The notes under the pieces are model-generated. The model saw only the letters and a list, made by a program, of their open reading frames with translations, had not been told where the DNA came from and did not search any database. A DNA stretch of 64,000 nucleotides from positions 1-64,000 of the forward strand of contig SMMW01000627.1 in NCBI GenBank assembly GCA_004794655.1. The letters run 5' to 3'. Both the position numbers and the translations under genes were made by a program. The stretch comes from Marisa cornuarietis. Lineage: Eukaryota; Mollusca; Gastropoda; Architaenioglossa; Ampullariidae. Shown piece after piece: positions 43,954 through 54,504 of the stretch; position 1 is the stretch's first letter; the number at the start of each line of letters is the position of its first letter.

Positions 43954-46900
43954 CTGTCAACATTCACAGTTTGTTTATATTGTAAGTCACGTGTCACAGA
44001 TACAGCGTACAGACTGACAGACACGTGGATATAAACAATGGATGTAACCTGACAGACACACGTCACTGACACACTGTCTTCTTCACAAGACTCTTTCTCA
44101 CCTGTTTGTTATTTATCACACAGGTAAGTGTTCACCTGTAAACAACATGACACTACACAATACCCACACCTACCCGTAACACCAACACGGAGACTGTGTA
44201 GGAAGCTGGCCACCTCACCACCGCACGTGACACAGTCACCTGGCCTGTCACCTGAGTGACCCTGACCTCGGTGATACAGTCGTGTGACTGGCGGGCCGTC
44301 TGTGTGGTCGGACACACCACGCTCACTGTACGACTGGACATTACGGTGTCTAGTGATCCTGTCGTCCTGCTCGACTTCCCTGACGACGGCCGGTGGAGAG
44401 CCGGTGGAGAGCGGAGGGGTCTGGTTAAATATTCCACTGGCCAGCCGGCGGGTGTGTATCCATGGTAACAACCTGCCGCCCAAAGATGGAGACGAGGAAC
44501 TTGTGTCAGCAGCTCGTCACACAAAGTCTGGAAGTGAGTGATCTCTGTGACAGGACTGTAACAGAGGATGTGGCTACACGTGTTACACTGTGTACTGTCA
44601 CTAATATGTGTGTTTATGTTTGTGTATCGTGTGTGACGTCGTCAAGTAATGACGTCATCTACTAAATGACGTCACAATAATGACACGCGTTGCTACACAA
44701 TCTGTGTAACAGCCGATGTAACAACAAATCTACTTTTACATGACATCACCTCCACCAGGTGTCACAGCTGTTGAAGAATTATCACCTGTTAAACACCTGG
44801 TGGTGATAATGAGATAACAGTGAGCGCCGTCTACCTGTCTGTGTAACATCACATCACACGCTGTACAACTCACCTGTAACCACTCACTACTTCATCAGCG
44901 ATGACGTACAACGACCCTCCGCTCGCCGCCTGTGACAAGTCGTTGACGGCCTTCTTCATGTCTTTACCGCCATACTCAAGATCATACAGCAGGAGGTGAG
45001 GCTGACCGGGTGATACACCTGCTGACTGTTGTGTGTTTACTGTCTGCAGCAACAGGTGATACAACATGATGCACGCTGCACGACTCTCACTACAAGTACT
45101 CACAATGTAGACGTGGTGACCACATCGCAGCCATTGTATGGCCATCAGCAGCAGCACCACAGTTTTACCTGTGCCGGGCGGTCCGGTGACAAAGAGTGTG
45201 GGAGGCGCCGTGTTGAGCAGGTGAAGTTGCTCCGGGAAGAGTGTTATTACAGCAGTATAGCACTCTCTTGTACACCACACGGCCTGACCCAGGGTCTTGA
45301 CACTCACACGTGGAGGACATGTACATGGCACACTCACTGTTGTCGCCGGACCACAAAACCTAAAACAAATAAAGTTATGATATCGTTAAACAAACGTTAG
45401 CTCAGCAATTACTAAACTCAACTGTCATGTCGCTGTAACAAACGTTGTATGTTGAGTGATTTATATTTACATTAATTACTACAAGTGGTTTGTTACAGTC
45501 AGTAATGTTCTTATTTAACAGTATACATGTGGAGAAGCATGCACTCCTGTCTCTTCCCGAATAAATATAGTCTGACACTAAACGGGCATAAACAATAATT
45601 GTTTAACTGAGTAATTATTGTCATTATTTCTAGTTAACAATCAATGACAGTTTGAGAATGGAGGGAGTGTGTAAAATGGAAGAACAAAGATACAAAACAG
45701 TCTGTAATTATTGTCATCATTATTAGCTCTATATGGTAAGTGCACCCCATAATACTAGCGTAGAACTTAAGCTCAATGAGCTCTATTGTGACAGTCCTGT
45801 AGAGATCTCCACCTGTACTTGTGTCTGACGACTCACAGGTAACAAGATATACCTATAAAACTCGAGTGTACCTGCAATATACGAGTTTACCTGTGCTGGT
45901 GCCTGACGTCACACTGGTAAGAGGACTCACCTATATACCTCTATACCTATATACCTCTATATACCCTAATATCTATATACCTCCATATCTATGTACCACT
46001 ATATCTACATACCACTATATCTATATACCTCTGTATCTATGTACCACTATATCTATATACCACTATATCTACATACCTCTATATCTATATACCTACACTT
46101 GTGTCGGTCGACTCACGGGTCCAGATACAAGCACACGTGTGAAGATCAACTGTAGGTCTACTCTAGCGATGACGTGGACCACCTACAGACACCACAGGTG
46201 AGGACAACACGTGTGTGCACGTGCAGTCTGTAGCCGCTTTGTGTGGCGGAATAGTTAGAGCACAACTCGTGTGAAGGTCTTAGTGTCACGAAACACTGGT
46301 TAAAGGTCAAGCCGACAGCAACATTATTTCTTTATGATCGGGTTAAGCTCATTTTAAAATAATAATTCTCAAAATATGAGTAATAATGACCTTAATTTTA
46401 AAGATGTAAGCCTTCAAACATCGCCATTCTCACCTGCAACTAGGAAGACGGGAAAAAATTACTCTTCTATACTGGAGGTTCTCTCACGTGATCGAAGTAT
46501 TTGTAACAAGTGTGGATGTCTTCAAGTCAAATGAAGAAACATCGCTCAGGTTGTCGTGTTCAAGAAGCGATTTTGTTCGCCAAAAAAAGAAACAGCTGAA
46601 TTTGGAATACAGCCCTACAGACTGGAACTTTATTTAGAAACTTCGAATGAAGTTAAAAAAATAATTAAATGGTCCAAACTGAATTCATTCAACACACTGG
46701 TAAGTCAATCAGATCAAAATTTAATGGACAACAATAGTTACAACTGACTGCTGATAAGGATTTTTTTACAATTAAAAATATTATTATAGTTTGAAACATG
46801 TTTATCGATGTAAAAACTTATTTCTTCCTCATTTAGCTGCATGCAAAATTTTCTATTTACTTACTGATACTCGATCACACGTGTTTCCGTGTAAGCTCTT

Positions 46901-48368
46901 TCTAATATGTTTATCACCCTCAATTCTTTTTTCCCTTTTTGTAGCTGTTTGGATCACGCACATCAATGTTGCCCTCACACTGTCAGTTGTTGTGAGCATT
47001 ATGCTGATAAAGATACGACTGATGATGTGTTTGTGACTGTCACACGATGTCACTTGTAGACCAGACGGTGTAGAAACTGTCGATGTTGTATATCTGGTGT
47101 TGATCTACCAGCAGTCGTAGTTGGTGCTAACATCTCGTGCTGTTGTATAGTAAGCACTGCTGTAATATAACATTTCTTCGCTTTACTGAAAGTCCAAGAC
47201 TTGCTTGTACTGTATACGTGACTGGATAACAATCCATTGTGAAATGTTTTCAGCAAATTCTTGAGTACAGTGTGGGGACCAAGTTCACATGGCACGTTTG
47301 AACAGAAATCTGTATATACACATATATACACATATACACATATATAGACATATATACAAATATACACACATATACACACATATATGCACATATATAGACA
47401 TATATACACATATATACACACATATACCCACATATACACATATATAACACATATATACACATATATAGACATACACATGTATACACATATACACATATAT
47501 AGACATATATGCACGTATATACACATATGTAACACATATACACATATATAACATATATAGACATATATACACACATATACATATATACACATATATAACA
47601 TATATACACATATATACACATGGATGGCTCTCTGTCGTTTTTGTCGTGTTTTTGTATCGTCCGTCGTATTTTGAGTTTCGGCAACCCTTATTATGATGAA
47701 GTCGCCATCCTTGCTCCTCTACAAGACTGCTGCATGTTGAGGACGTCCACTTGGAACAGCCTGCAGCTGTAGCGGGATGGTGTTGTCAGCAGGGCCATGA
47801 AAGAGGTGTTGCGATCCGACCCCATCCGCCCGGTCTTGATAGATAAAGACAGCCATTTCCCGGCACTGGACGGACGGCTGAAGAGCGTATTTCAGAAACT
47901 GGACATATGTGTGGAGACAACTGGCTTGGGCAATGTGCTAGTCCATGATGGCCTTTGATACTGTCTTGTTGGATTTGGACTTCATGACTGGCGCGGTGGT
48001 GTGGGATTCAGGTTTTCATCAGTGAACTTGAGCGTGTGCTGGCCTTCCAGTGAAACTTGTGCCTTCTGTTGGATGTTGCATTTTCTGTGGAGTGTATGAC
48101 ATGTGTGATATTTGTTGTATGGAGTGTATTCCGGCTTGTATGACATGTGTGATATTTGTTGTATGGAGTGTATTCCGGATTGTATGACATGTGTGATATT
48201 TGTGCTGAGGACTGTGTTCTTGCTGTGTGTGACGCTGCCCTGTGACGTGGAGGAGACGGGCCGCTACACACCCACATTTTGTCGTCATCTTATTTTGTCG
48301 TCATCTTATTTTTTGACGTCAGCGCCTTGAGCTGTCCACAGGCCAGGATTTGGCGCTATACAAGCCAA

Positions 48369-48402
<34 letters not shown>

Positions 48403-50367
48403 CACATTAACACATCTATAGACATATTATATACACATATACACACATATATTATATACACATATATACACATATATTATATACACGGTGACCGGACACT
48501 TATTCCCCAGACATTTAATCCTCGACACTTAATCCCCTAGACATTTAATCCCTAGCCACTTAATCGCCAGACACTTAATCCTCAAAAATGCCCCCAAATG
48601 GTGACACAACACTCAAAGCTGCTATTTTGTGAACTTGAAATATTATAACCTTTAGAGAAATGTGTCACGTGGTAACTCTAATGAGATGTAACAATCGCTC
48701 CAATTAGGGTACCTCCGATCATTTGCTTACCTGTCATATTGATTAACAACACTTTTCATATCATATTGTTAAAAAACATTGACTATAATAGCTCACATGA
48801 ACTTTAACTAATGTTATAGATGTTGAAGTTAAGTATTATTTTAATTGTCAAACTTATTTTGACGTTTACATGAAAATAATGATTTGAATTTGAATTAAAT
48901 TTTTCATTCACTTCATAATTTTTTGAGTTGAAATTTAATTTTGAGGATTAAGTGTCGGGGATTAAAAGTGTCTGGGAATTAAGTGTCTGGGATTCATATA
49001 CACATGTACACATATATTATACAGTATACATATATATATACAAGGTATACATATGCATTATACGCATTATATATACACACATATAGACATATATAGACAT
49101 ATATTATATACACATCTGTGAACAAAGTGAATCCACTGGCGTGTGCTGCCATTATCTGTAGGATTTCCTTCATGAGTACAAACTCACTCCCTCTGAGTGT
49201 GGAAGAGAACATTCAGCAACAACACAATGTGTCCTGCTCAGTTTTCTTTTACCGAGGATTGCAGCTTTTCTCTCCGACTTATGCTAGTGCAAACGGCGCT
49301 ATTTTTAGAAATACGTTCGTTTCGTCACTTCCTGTTTTCTCGACAAATCCAGGTGTGCTTAAGAGAAAAATATTAATATAAAACCTTTCATGGCTCTCTG
49401 TCATAAAATACCACCGGAACATGTTTTTGTGATACTTTGTGCTCTGTTTCCAGCGATTTTTGCTCAGCAGTCGGGTTGGGCTTTAAGGTCAGAGTGCAAT
49501 GAACCATTAAACACAACACTGGGTAAGGAGTGAGTGCAATAATAATTATACACGTGAGCTGGTTGAATGTAATAAAGTGAGTGAGACACTTGAGTAGTTG
49601 GCGGCTGACTGTTAGCTGCATATTCTTGTATACTGCACTTTGAGACTTTCACACTCAGTCTCTACATCTTTTCTGTCTTTTGGAAAGATGTTTACATACA
49701 GTGTGTAGATAATCAACCAGTTATGTAAGCAATCTACGGTAGAGAGAATGTTTTACTATCTCAAACATCAAAAGTGTATTGTTACCTAGAATGTTGGTGG
49801 GGAGGGGGGCTTGTTGTGGGAGGGCCTGACTAAGTTAGAGCCTGACTCGTCTTGGTCATCTCGACTGAACTTCACGACACGTGGATTTTATCAAATATTT
49901 ATTGTTTTTAAAATAAAATGTCGTACAGTGTTAGTTAAAGTTATGTCATGATAACTGAAGGCAGTACATCTTACCGTACTACTAGTGTCTTGTACACGTG
50001 ACGTGTCATGTGACTGTCAGGCCCAGACACAGCCACCCGTCGTTTCCACCATTTTCCGAGTTTCTTCAACACGTTTTTCTTGACATCCCACGGTGTCTTG
50101 GGGTCAGACAACTGATCAGAGCTCAGACACACACCAGGGATGTCGGCGGGGTCTGATGTTCCTAAACACTGACACAGGTCCTGCAAGACAAGAACAGACT
50201 GAATGCTACAAACTTGACGAGATGGCATTCTTCAGTTTATTTATGTTAAGAGTATTATACAGAATTGCCAGTCTGCAAATATTCTCTTTATTAATTTGGC
50301 TTAAGTGTGACAACCCAAGCCACAACCACCATTTCTTTAGACAGCTTGTGTCTAGGACTGTGGCCAG

Positions 50368-50406
<39 letters not shown>

Positions 50407-51529
50407 TTCAGATCGGTTTACTCAAAAGGTCTTGACATTTATCTCAGAAACAGCATCATAAGTAAACACGGGGCTTCCATCTATAGAAAACTGATTAAGA
50501 ATGTCAGCTAAAGAAAAATACTTTCTAAGTATGTGAAAGGAGACTGAAACCTGAGTTAGCCGCGTGTCGCCGGAGATGGCCTGTTGAAGTTGACGAGCCG
50601 TGAGGTTGGGGAAAGCGAGGGTCTTAGTGATGCGCAGACCGGGAGCGATGTCGGACACCAGGTGAGACAACATGGCCTCCGCCTTGTCCAGCTGTGACAC
50701 GGCCTGTTTCACTTTCTGTCTAATGTTGTTGTCTATATCCTGCTGTGACATATTCAGTGCCTGTGTGTTGTCACCAAACGCCTTCACCTCACAGATGACA
50801 AGACCATGATGTCGGTGAATAAGAAGAACATCAAAGTCTCCTTGTTTCCAGTTCCGTGGCAGAGCCGGAGGAAGGTTGGCGGGTAGGGGAAGCTGGGCAG
50901 CCGCAGCAGTGTAACAAGGTTCCCCCAGGTACTGTCTGAACTGTAGATTACTCATTGTAACCAACACTTCTCTCTTCTGTTTAGTCATTTCATGCAGACA
51001 GAAGAGTAACCTCTGTATGGCTGTATCATCTCTGACATCACTGTCCTGAACACGAGGAGGCTGAGGAAGACAAGTCTGTCCAGCAGTGGATGGAGTTGTA
51101 GCTAGTCGGCTGGACTGACCGGCCTGTCCAGGTGCTGACTGAAGGACCAGAACATCCAGACCAGCAACTGACTGTCTGGTCATCGACACGCGGTTGAAGT
51201 AGACAGGAGGCAGGAAGTAGGCGCGAGAGTCGACATCAGGGAACGCGGCCTCAACCCATTGTAACCAGAAGAGCTGTGTTTGTGCTGTGTTTGCCTGTGT
51301 CAAAAACTTAAAAAAATGAATTTATGCATTTTTTTATTCATTCATTAATTTATTCTACAAGCAGTAAGTTGATCCGTAGTCTTTTTCGCTAAGCAATTTC
51401 TACTTACGTTTTGAAGCAGATTACAATTCTTTGATAAAAATATGGACAAGCCTCACTTAGGCGCCCAACTTACCCCCCTTCCGCCCCCCAACACACAAAC
51501 ACACTCATATAAACAAACAAACAAACAAA

Positions 51530-51583
<54 letters not shown>

Positions 51584-52248
51584 TTCACTCACCTGAGCGC
51601 CAGTCTTCTGATCGATGAGACTTGCTGCCGCCTCGATCTGTGTTTGATGACCACGAAGGATGACAATCCTTCTACCTGATACAGGTGAGGGGTGATGACC
51701 CATGTCTACATCAGCGCCGGTCTTTGCTTTAATCTCTCCTGCATGTAGCCATTTTATGTTTATCGTTTTATCAGGAATAAGAATAGTATTTTATTCACGC
51801 TTCTTCAAGTTATGACACAAAGACTCGACTCGTAAAACAGCTTAGAAAGATCCACGTAAGAAGACAATGGAAAAAAAGAAAGAAAAAAACAGAAGCTGCT
51901 ACAAAGAGAGAGAAAGGTCGCAGTCCTAATCGGTCTACCAGTATAATGTTTCTTTTTTTATTACTGCGGGAGTTAATAAGCTACCACTGAAAATATTCAA
52001 ATACACTGATGTTTGTACTACTTGTATCAGGGAGACTTGTATCCTACATGTATCAGCGATATTTGTATCCTACCTGCATCAGTGAGACTTGTATCCTATC
52101 TGTATCAGTGAGACTTGTATCCTACCTATATCAGTGAGACTTGTATCCTACCTGTGTCAAGGAGGGCAGCCTGTTGCTCAGTGAGACTCAGATAAACCTC
52201 ACGACACGTTCCATCCTTACTCTGACTCTGACTCTGAGTCTGTCCCAT
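43547..52248 (-). CDS. KH-like / NERD / SF1-helicase-like protein gene (seven exons)
   Basis: Assembled from seven exons whose GT-AG borders and phases all agree. Lengths are 97, 146, 744, 206, 486, 382 and 407 bp. Their sum less an 11-bp duplication is 2457, exactly 819 codons. Order: KH-like segment (about residues 15-81), NERD nuclease-like domain (GDFD at about 233-236, EVK at about 250-252, a PD-(D/E)XK-type arrangement), Walker A GPPGTGKT (about 457-464), Walker B VIADE (about 550-554) and a C-terminal SF1-type GLERKVVV motif. NERD-helicase fusions act on nucleic acids. Function in this animal is unknown; a role in nucleic-acid sensing or defence is speculation. The gene as sequenced is frameshifted in exon 6 and would end early in exon 7, so it is either a recent pseudogene, a broken allele or an assembly error. 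Intron 4 is about 4.6 kb because of a transposon. AATAAA overlaps the tandem stop codons. Confidence 0.8.
44174..44555 (-). CDS. NERD-helicase exon 6, frameshifted
   Basis: Acceptor CTCTGTTACAG, donor GTAGGTG. The first frame encodes SPVTEITHFQTLCDELLTQV ... LHLWAAGC ... AGWPVEYLTRPLRSPP. Then an 11-bp tandem duplication (CCGGTGGAGAG twice on the plus strand, about 44391-44412) moves the frame. The original frame resumes immediately after it (VVREVEQDD ... HTDGPPVTRLYHRGQGHSGD ... GGEVASFLHSLRVGV). With the duplication, translation continues in the wrong frame and meets a stop about 40 codons into exon 7. Confidence 0.85.
44874..45359 (-). CDS. NERD-helicase exon 5 (Walker A and B)
   Basis: Acceptor TTTGTTTTAG, donor GTGAGTTG; phase 2 in and out, 486 bp. 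It encodes FCGPATTVSVPC, EQLHLLNTAPPTLFVTGPPG (then TGKT), VYIVSTCSESRAACIMLYHL and GGSLYVIADEVVSGY. GPPGTGKT is Walker A and VIADE is Walker B, so this is the first RecA-like lobe of an SF1-type NTPase. Confidence 0.9.
45925..46110. repeat. TATATACCTCTATATCTATG repeat in intron 4
   Basis: AT-rich tandem words TATATACCTC, TATATCTATGTACCAC and TATATCTACATACC, with an irregular 10- to 22-bp period. Confidence 0.85.
47305..47622. repeat. ATATACACATAT microsatellite
   Basis: (ATACAC/ATATAG)n array inside the TTAA element. It continues at 48405-48487 and 48995-49115, so it was one block later split by two insertions. Confidence 0.95.
47626..48401 (+). mobile_element. 5-prime-truncated LINE or LINE-derived 3-prime end
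   Basis: Unique-looking 770 bp inside the microsatellite. It has a decayed coding end (VLRSDPIRPVLIDKDSHF, then LVHDGL and stop at about 47959) and three tandem copies of GTATGACATGTGTGATATTT in the 3-prime UTR. It ends in GGCGCTATACAAGCCAACAT followed by (ATT)n. A GGCGCTATA...(ATT)n end is characteristic of many invertebrate LINE and SINE 3-prime ends. The clade is not determined. Confidence 0.6.
48488..48994. mobile_element. Foldback MITE with ACACTTAATCCC repeats
   Basis: The left arm (48488-48592) is about seven tandem copies of a motif of about 14 bp like CCAGACACTTAATCC. The right arm (48940-48994) is about four inverted copies (GGATTAAGTGTC, GGGAATTAAGTGTCTGG). The AT-rich interior has no coding frame. 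It is inserted in the ATATAC microsatellite. Inverted arms made of a subrepeat are typical of foldback-type elements. Confidence 0.7.
49487..49974. other. Intron 4, proximal part
   Basis: Ordinary AT-rich intronic sequence; a GT-AG pair on the minus strand bounds it at 49974. Nothing else recognised. Confidence 0.5.
49975..50180 (-). CDS. NERD-helicase exon 4
   Basis: Acceptor TTCTTGTCTTGCAG and donor GTAAGATG; phase 0 in, phase 2 out. Encodes DLCQCLGTSDPADIPGVCLS ... TPWDVKKNVLKKLGKWW ... SHMTRHVYKTLVVR, the linker between NERD and the helicase core. Three decayed copies of its 3-prime end lie at 41007, 41108 and 42401. Confidence 0.85.
50371..50405. repeat. (GT)n microsatellite in intron 3
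   Basis: Seventeen GT dinucleotides. Confidence 0.95.
50551..51294 (-). CDS. NERD-helicase exon 3 (NERD domain)
   Basis: Acceptor TTTTTGACACAG, phase 0; the preferred donor is CAG/GTTTCAG at 50550, which keeps phase 0 and gives an open join to exon 4. The open frame runs on to a stop at 50422, so a read-through KH-NERD-only isoform is conceivable. Encodes 248 residues. YFLPPVYFNR and EMTKQKREVLV are followed by the NERD signature WKQGDFDVLLIHRHHGLVIC and EVKAFGDN, with the acidic and Lys residues expected of a PD-(D/E)XK-type nuclease fold. Confidence 0.82.
51527..51580. repeat. (AAAC)n then (AC)n microsatellite in intron 2
   Basis: AAACAAACAAAC followed by about 25 AC dinucleotides immediately inside intron 2, within 15 bp of the exon 2 donor. 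Confidence 0.95.
51593..51738 (-). CDS. NERD-helicase exon 2 (KH-like)
   Basis: Acceptor CATGCAG and donor GTGAGTG; phase 1 in, phase 0 out. It encodes EIKAKTGADVDMG and RRIVILRGHQTQIEAAASLI, then DQKTGA. This is the typical KH pattern I-K-x-K-T-G-A ... R-x-I-x-I-x-G-x-x-x-Q-I-x-x-A, although the GXXG loop of true KH domains is not evident. RNA or single-stranded DNA binding is likely but not certain. A CA microsatellite (51527-51580) follows directly in intron 2. Confidence 0.8.
52022..52160 (-). repeat. 26-bp tandem repeat that multiplies the exon 1 splice donor
   Basis: On the minus strand each unit reads GTAGGATACAAGTCTCACTG followed by ATACAG or a variant, so each unit carries a CAG/GTAGG-type donor. 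Five units are visible. The true donor (52150-52151) is the first; the others read ATAG/GTAGG, ACAG/ATAGG, GCAG/GTAGG and ACAT/GTAGG. The array begins with the exon border itself. Confidence 0.85.
52152..52248 (-). CDS. NERD-helicase exon 1
   Basis: ATG at 52248 opens MGQTQSQSQSKDGTCREVYL; the exon ends phase 1 at GACACAG before a GTAGG donor. The Gln-Ser repeat is followed by the start of the KH-like fold (REVYLSLTEQQAALLDTG). The start is the only Met upstream in frame. The donor is the first unit of a 26-bp tandem repeat that fills the start of intron 1. Confidence 0.72.
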
Positions 52249-52494
52249 GTTTGTTCAGCAACTCTACACCTGATCATGAGAAGAGATTTGTTACAAGATT
52301 AGTTAATATTCGTTTAGTAGCAAATAACCTTGAGATCTCTGTGATGGCGATAAATTGAAATTACGCAATTTAAATCTTTCTATCATGCCAGGAAGAAAAT
52401 AGTACCTGTCACACAATAAATCATAATACGAAATAATAATGACTTTAATATCCTACCTCATCTGCAGCAGCATACACAAACCAGAATAAGCTTT

Positions 52495-54340
52495 CATAAG
52501 AAGCTGAGAAGACTGGCAGAAAGAAGACCGAAGTGATGAAAATCTACAACAAGCAGGAACTTCCAATCCAGCTTGAAGGAGAGAGCATCCTAGAAACAGA
52601 CCGCTTCACATATCTGGGGAGCATCGTCAGCAAGGACGGTGGAGCGGACGACGACATCAGAAACCACAAAAACAAGGCTAGGCATGCTGTCAACCTTTAC
52701 CACAACTTCATTGACTTTAAGAAGGCATTTGACATAGTCTGGCACGAGGGGCTATGGCATGTGATGCGGAAATTCAACATTGAAGAAGGACTCGTCCAAG
52801 TCGTTGAAGCGCTGTATAACAGTTCAATGAGTACAGTACTGCTGAACAACCAAATAGGAGCTTACTTTACACAACAGTAGGGGTACGTCAAGGATGCCCC
52901 ATATCACAATTGCTGTTCAATATATTCTTGGAGAACATCATGCTCGAAGCTCTTCATGACCATCATACATCCATCTCAATCGGTGGAAGACCAATCTGCA
53001 ACCTACGCTTTGCAGATGACATAGATCTGTTAACAGGTACTAACAAAGAACTGCAAGACCTCACCAACAGACTGACAGACAGCTCAAACGTATATGGAAT
53101 GGAGACCAGCACTGAAAAGAGCAAAGTGATGATCAATGGCAACGGCAAAGCAGAGATCTATATGAACGGGGTACAGCTCCAAGAGGTCAGCCGCTTCAAG
53201 TACTTGGGAGCCACCCTCTCCAAGGATGGCAGCTCCACGCAAGATATCATCAGGATCGCAACAGCAACACCACCAATGGCTAGGCTAGATGGGATCTGGC
53301 ATAGCCACAAGATAAGGTTCACTACCAAGTACAGGCTGTACAAATCTCTGGTAGTGCCGATCATGCTCTACGGATGTGACACGTGGACTCCGCTCGCCGA
53401 AACGGAAAGGAGAATCCAGGCATTCGAGAACAAGTGTCTGAGGAGGCTGCTCCGGATCTCATACAAAGAACACAAAACCAACGACTTTGTCAGAAACAAG
53501 ATGGCCACACTGGTAGGACACCAGGAACCTCTACTATCAACAGTTAAGTGACGTAAGCTGGTCTTCTTTGGTCATGTGACCCGGCACGACACCTTGTTGA
53601 AGACTATTCTTCAAGGCACCTTGGAGGGTGGCCGATACCGCGGTGGTCAGAGAAAGAACTGACTTACGAACATCAAAGACTGGACTGGTCGTCCTGTACA
53701 GGACCCGCTGACTATCGCCCATAATAGGCAAGAGTGGCGGCCCCTGTCAGCTGCCGCGTCTATCCATGTGATCCCCCCGACGCCTGGTACCGGTCAAGGG
53801 ACGACTGACTGACTGACTGACTGACTGACTGACTGACTGACTGATGCTGTCAACAGCCATCTGGAACTCCCGAGCATTATCCCTCCGCACTAAGACCCGC
53901 ATCTTCAGCACCAATGTGAAGGCAGTCCTACTGTATGGCTCTGAAACCTGGAGAGTGACAAACACCATTAACAACAAGCTCCAGACCTTTACCAACCCAT
54001 CCCTTTGCCACATTCTGGGAATAAGATGGCCTGAAAAGATCTCCAATAGCAGCCTGTGGGAAAGAACTAACCAGAATGCCACTAGTCAAGACATCAAAAA
54101 GCACAAGTGGAGCTGGACAAGACACACCCTGTACAAACCAGCTGACAACATTGCCAGGCAGGCACTTGACTGGAACCCTTAGGGGAAGAGGAGAGTTGGG
54201 AGGTGAAAACAGACTTGGAGAAGATCAGTAGAGAGCGAGGCAAAGGATGCCGGAACCACATGGGCCCAGCTGAGGAAGGGGGGGGGGGCTGCCCAAAACC
54301 GGGTCCGCTGGCGGGGTATTGCTGTGGCCCTTAGCTCTTC
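52495..54340 (+). mobile_element. LINE A fragment, split by LINE B
   Basis: C-terminal part of a non-LTR retrotransposon polyprotein in two pieces. 52533-52694 encodes VMKIYNKQELPIQLEGE and TDRFTYLGSIVSKDGGADDD. 53855-54180 encodes TKTRIFSTNVKAVLLYGSET and KISNSSLWERTNQN, ending RQALDWNP. The pieces join at an 11-bp duplication (ATGCTGTCAAC, 52684-52694 and 53844-53854). The YLGSIVSKDGG and YGSETW motifs belong to the region just past the RT fingers and palm in a group of LINEs very common in invertebrates. 5-prime truncated, no endonuclease, dead. Confidence 0.85.
52695..53843 (+). mobile_element. LINE B fragment with (CTGA)n tail
   Basis: 5-prime-truncated LINE inserted in LINE A. It starts inside the RT palm (FIDFKKAFDIVWHEGLWHVM), then GVRQGCPISQLLFNIFLENI and RFADDIDLLTGTNKELQDL, then the C-terminal YLGATLSKDGSSTQDI, VVPIMLYGCDTWTPLAETER and FENKCLRRLLRISYKEHKTN. 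It ends in about ten CTGA/GACT tetranucleotides directly before the 11-bp target duplication. The frame is broken by a single-base change before GVRQGCP (stop at about 52878) and by stops at 53549 and 53659. These are clear hallmarks of target-primed integration. Confidence 0.92.
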
Positions 54341-54504
54341 TGGGAGTAATAAGGAATAAACTAACTAATAAACTACGAAATTAAAATACAAAATCATCCA
54401 AATAGTCAAACAATTTCTGCAGATAGTTTCTGTCACTGTCTTTCCTTGCTTGACATGGGATGATAAAGCTACCCCTCCAATGATGCTGATTACATTTCGT
54501 ACAT
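54341..54504. other. Spacer
   Basis: AT-rich; nothing recognised. Confidence 0.4.

Larger units (their letters stand above)
46300..49486 (-). mobile_element. TTAA-flanked DNA transposon copy 3, with nested insertions
   Basis: TTAA at 46300-46303 followed by AGGTCAAGCCGACAGCAAC; right end AGTCGGGTTGGGCT then TTAA at 49483-49486. The two ends are imperfect inverted repeats. Relative to the copy at 3315-4211 it is reversed, carries about 430 bp of extra interior (46375-46800) and is interrupted at 47305-49115 by microsatellite, LINE tail and a foldback element. Homologous sequence resumes at 49118 (ACAAAGTGAATCCACTGGCG). The extra interior includes a 63-codon frame (46556-46747, MFKKRFCSPKKETAEFG) of unknown origin, possibly decayed transposase. 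It occupies intron 4 of the helicase gene. Confidence 0.85.

Noticed and set aside
47050..47619. 189-codon minus-strand frame
   Set aside because: Its first two thirds are ATATAC microsatellite (Tyr/Ile/Val/Cys) and the rest is the TTAA element.
50422..50550. Exon 3 continuing to the stop codon at 50422
   Set aside because: Possible as an alternative isoform, but splicing at CAG/GTTTCAG gives a phase-correct join to exon 4 and to the whole helicase.
53800..53843. (CTGA)n as an independent microsatellite
   Set aside because: It sits exactly between the LINE B end and the target duplication, so it is the LINE tail.
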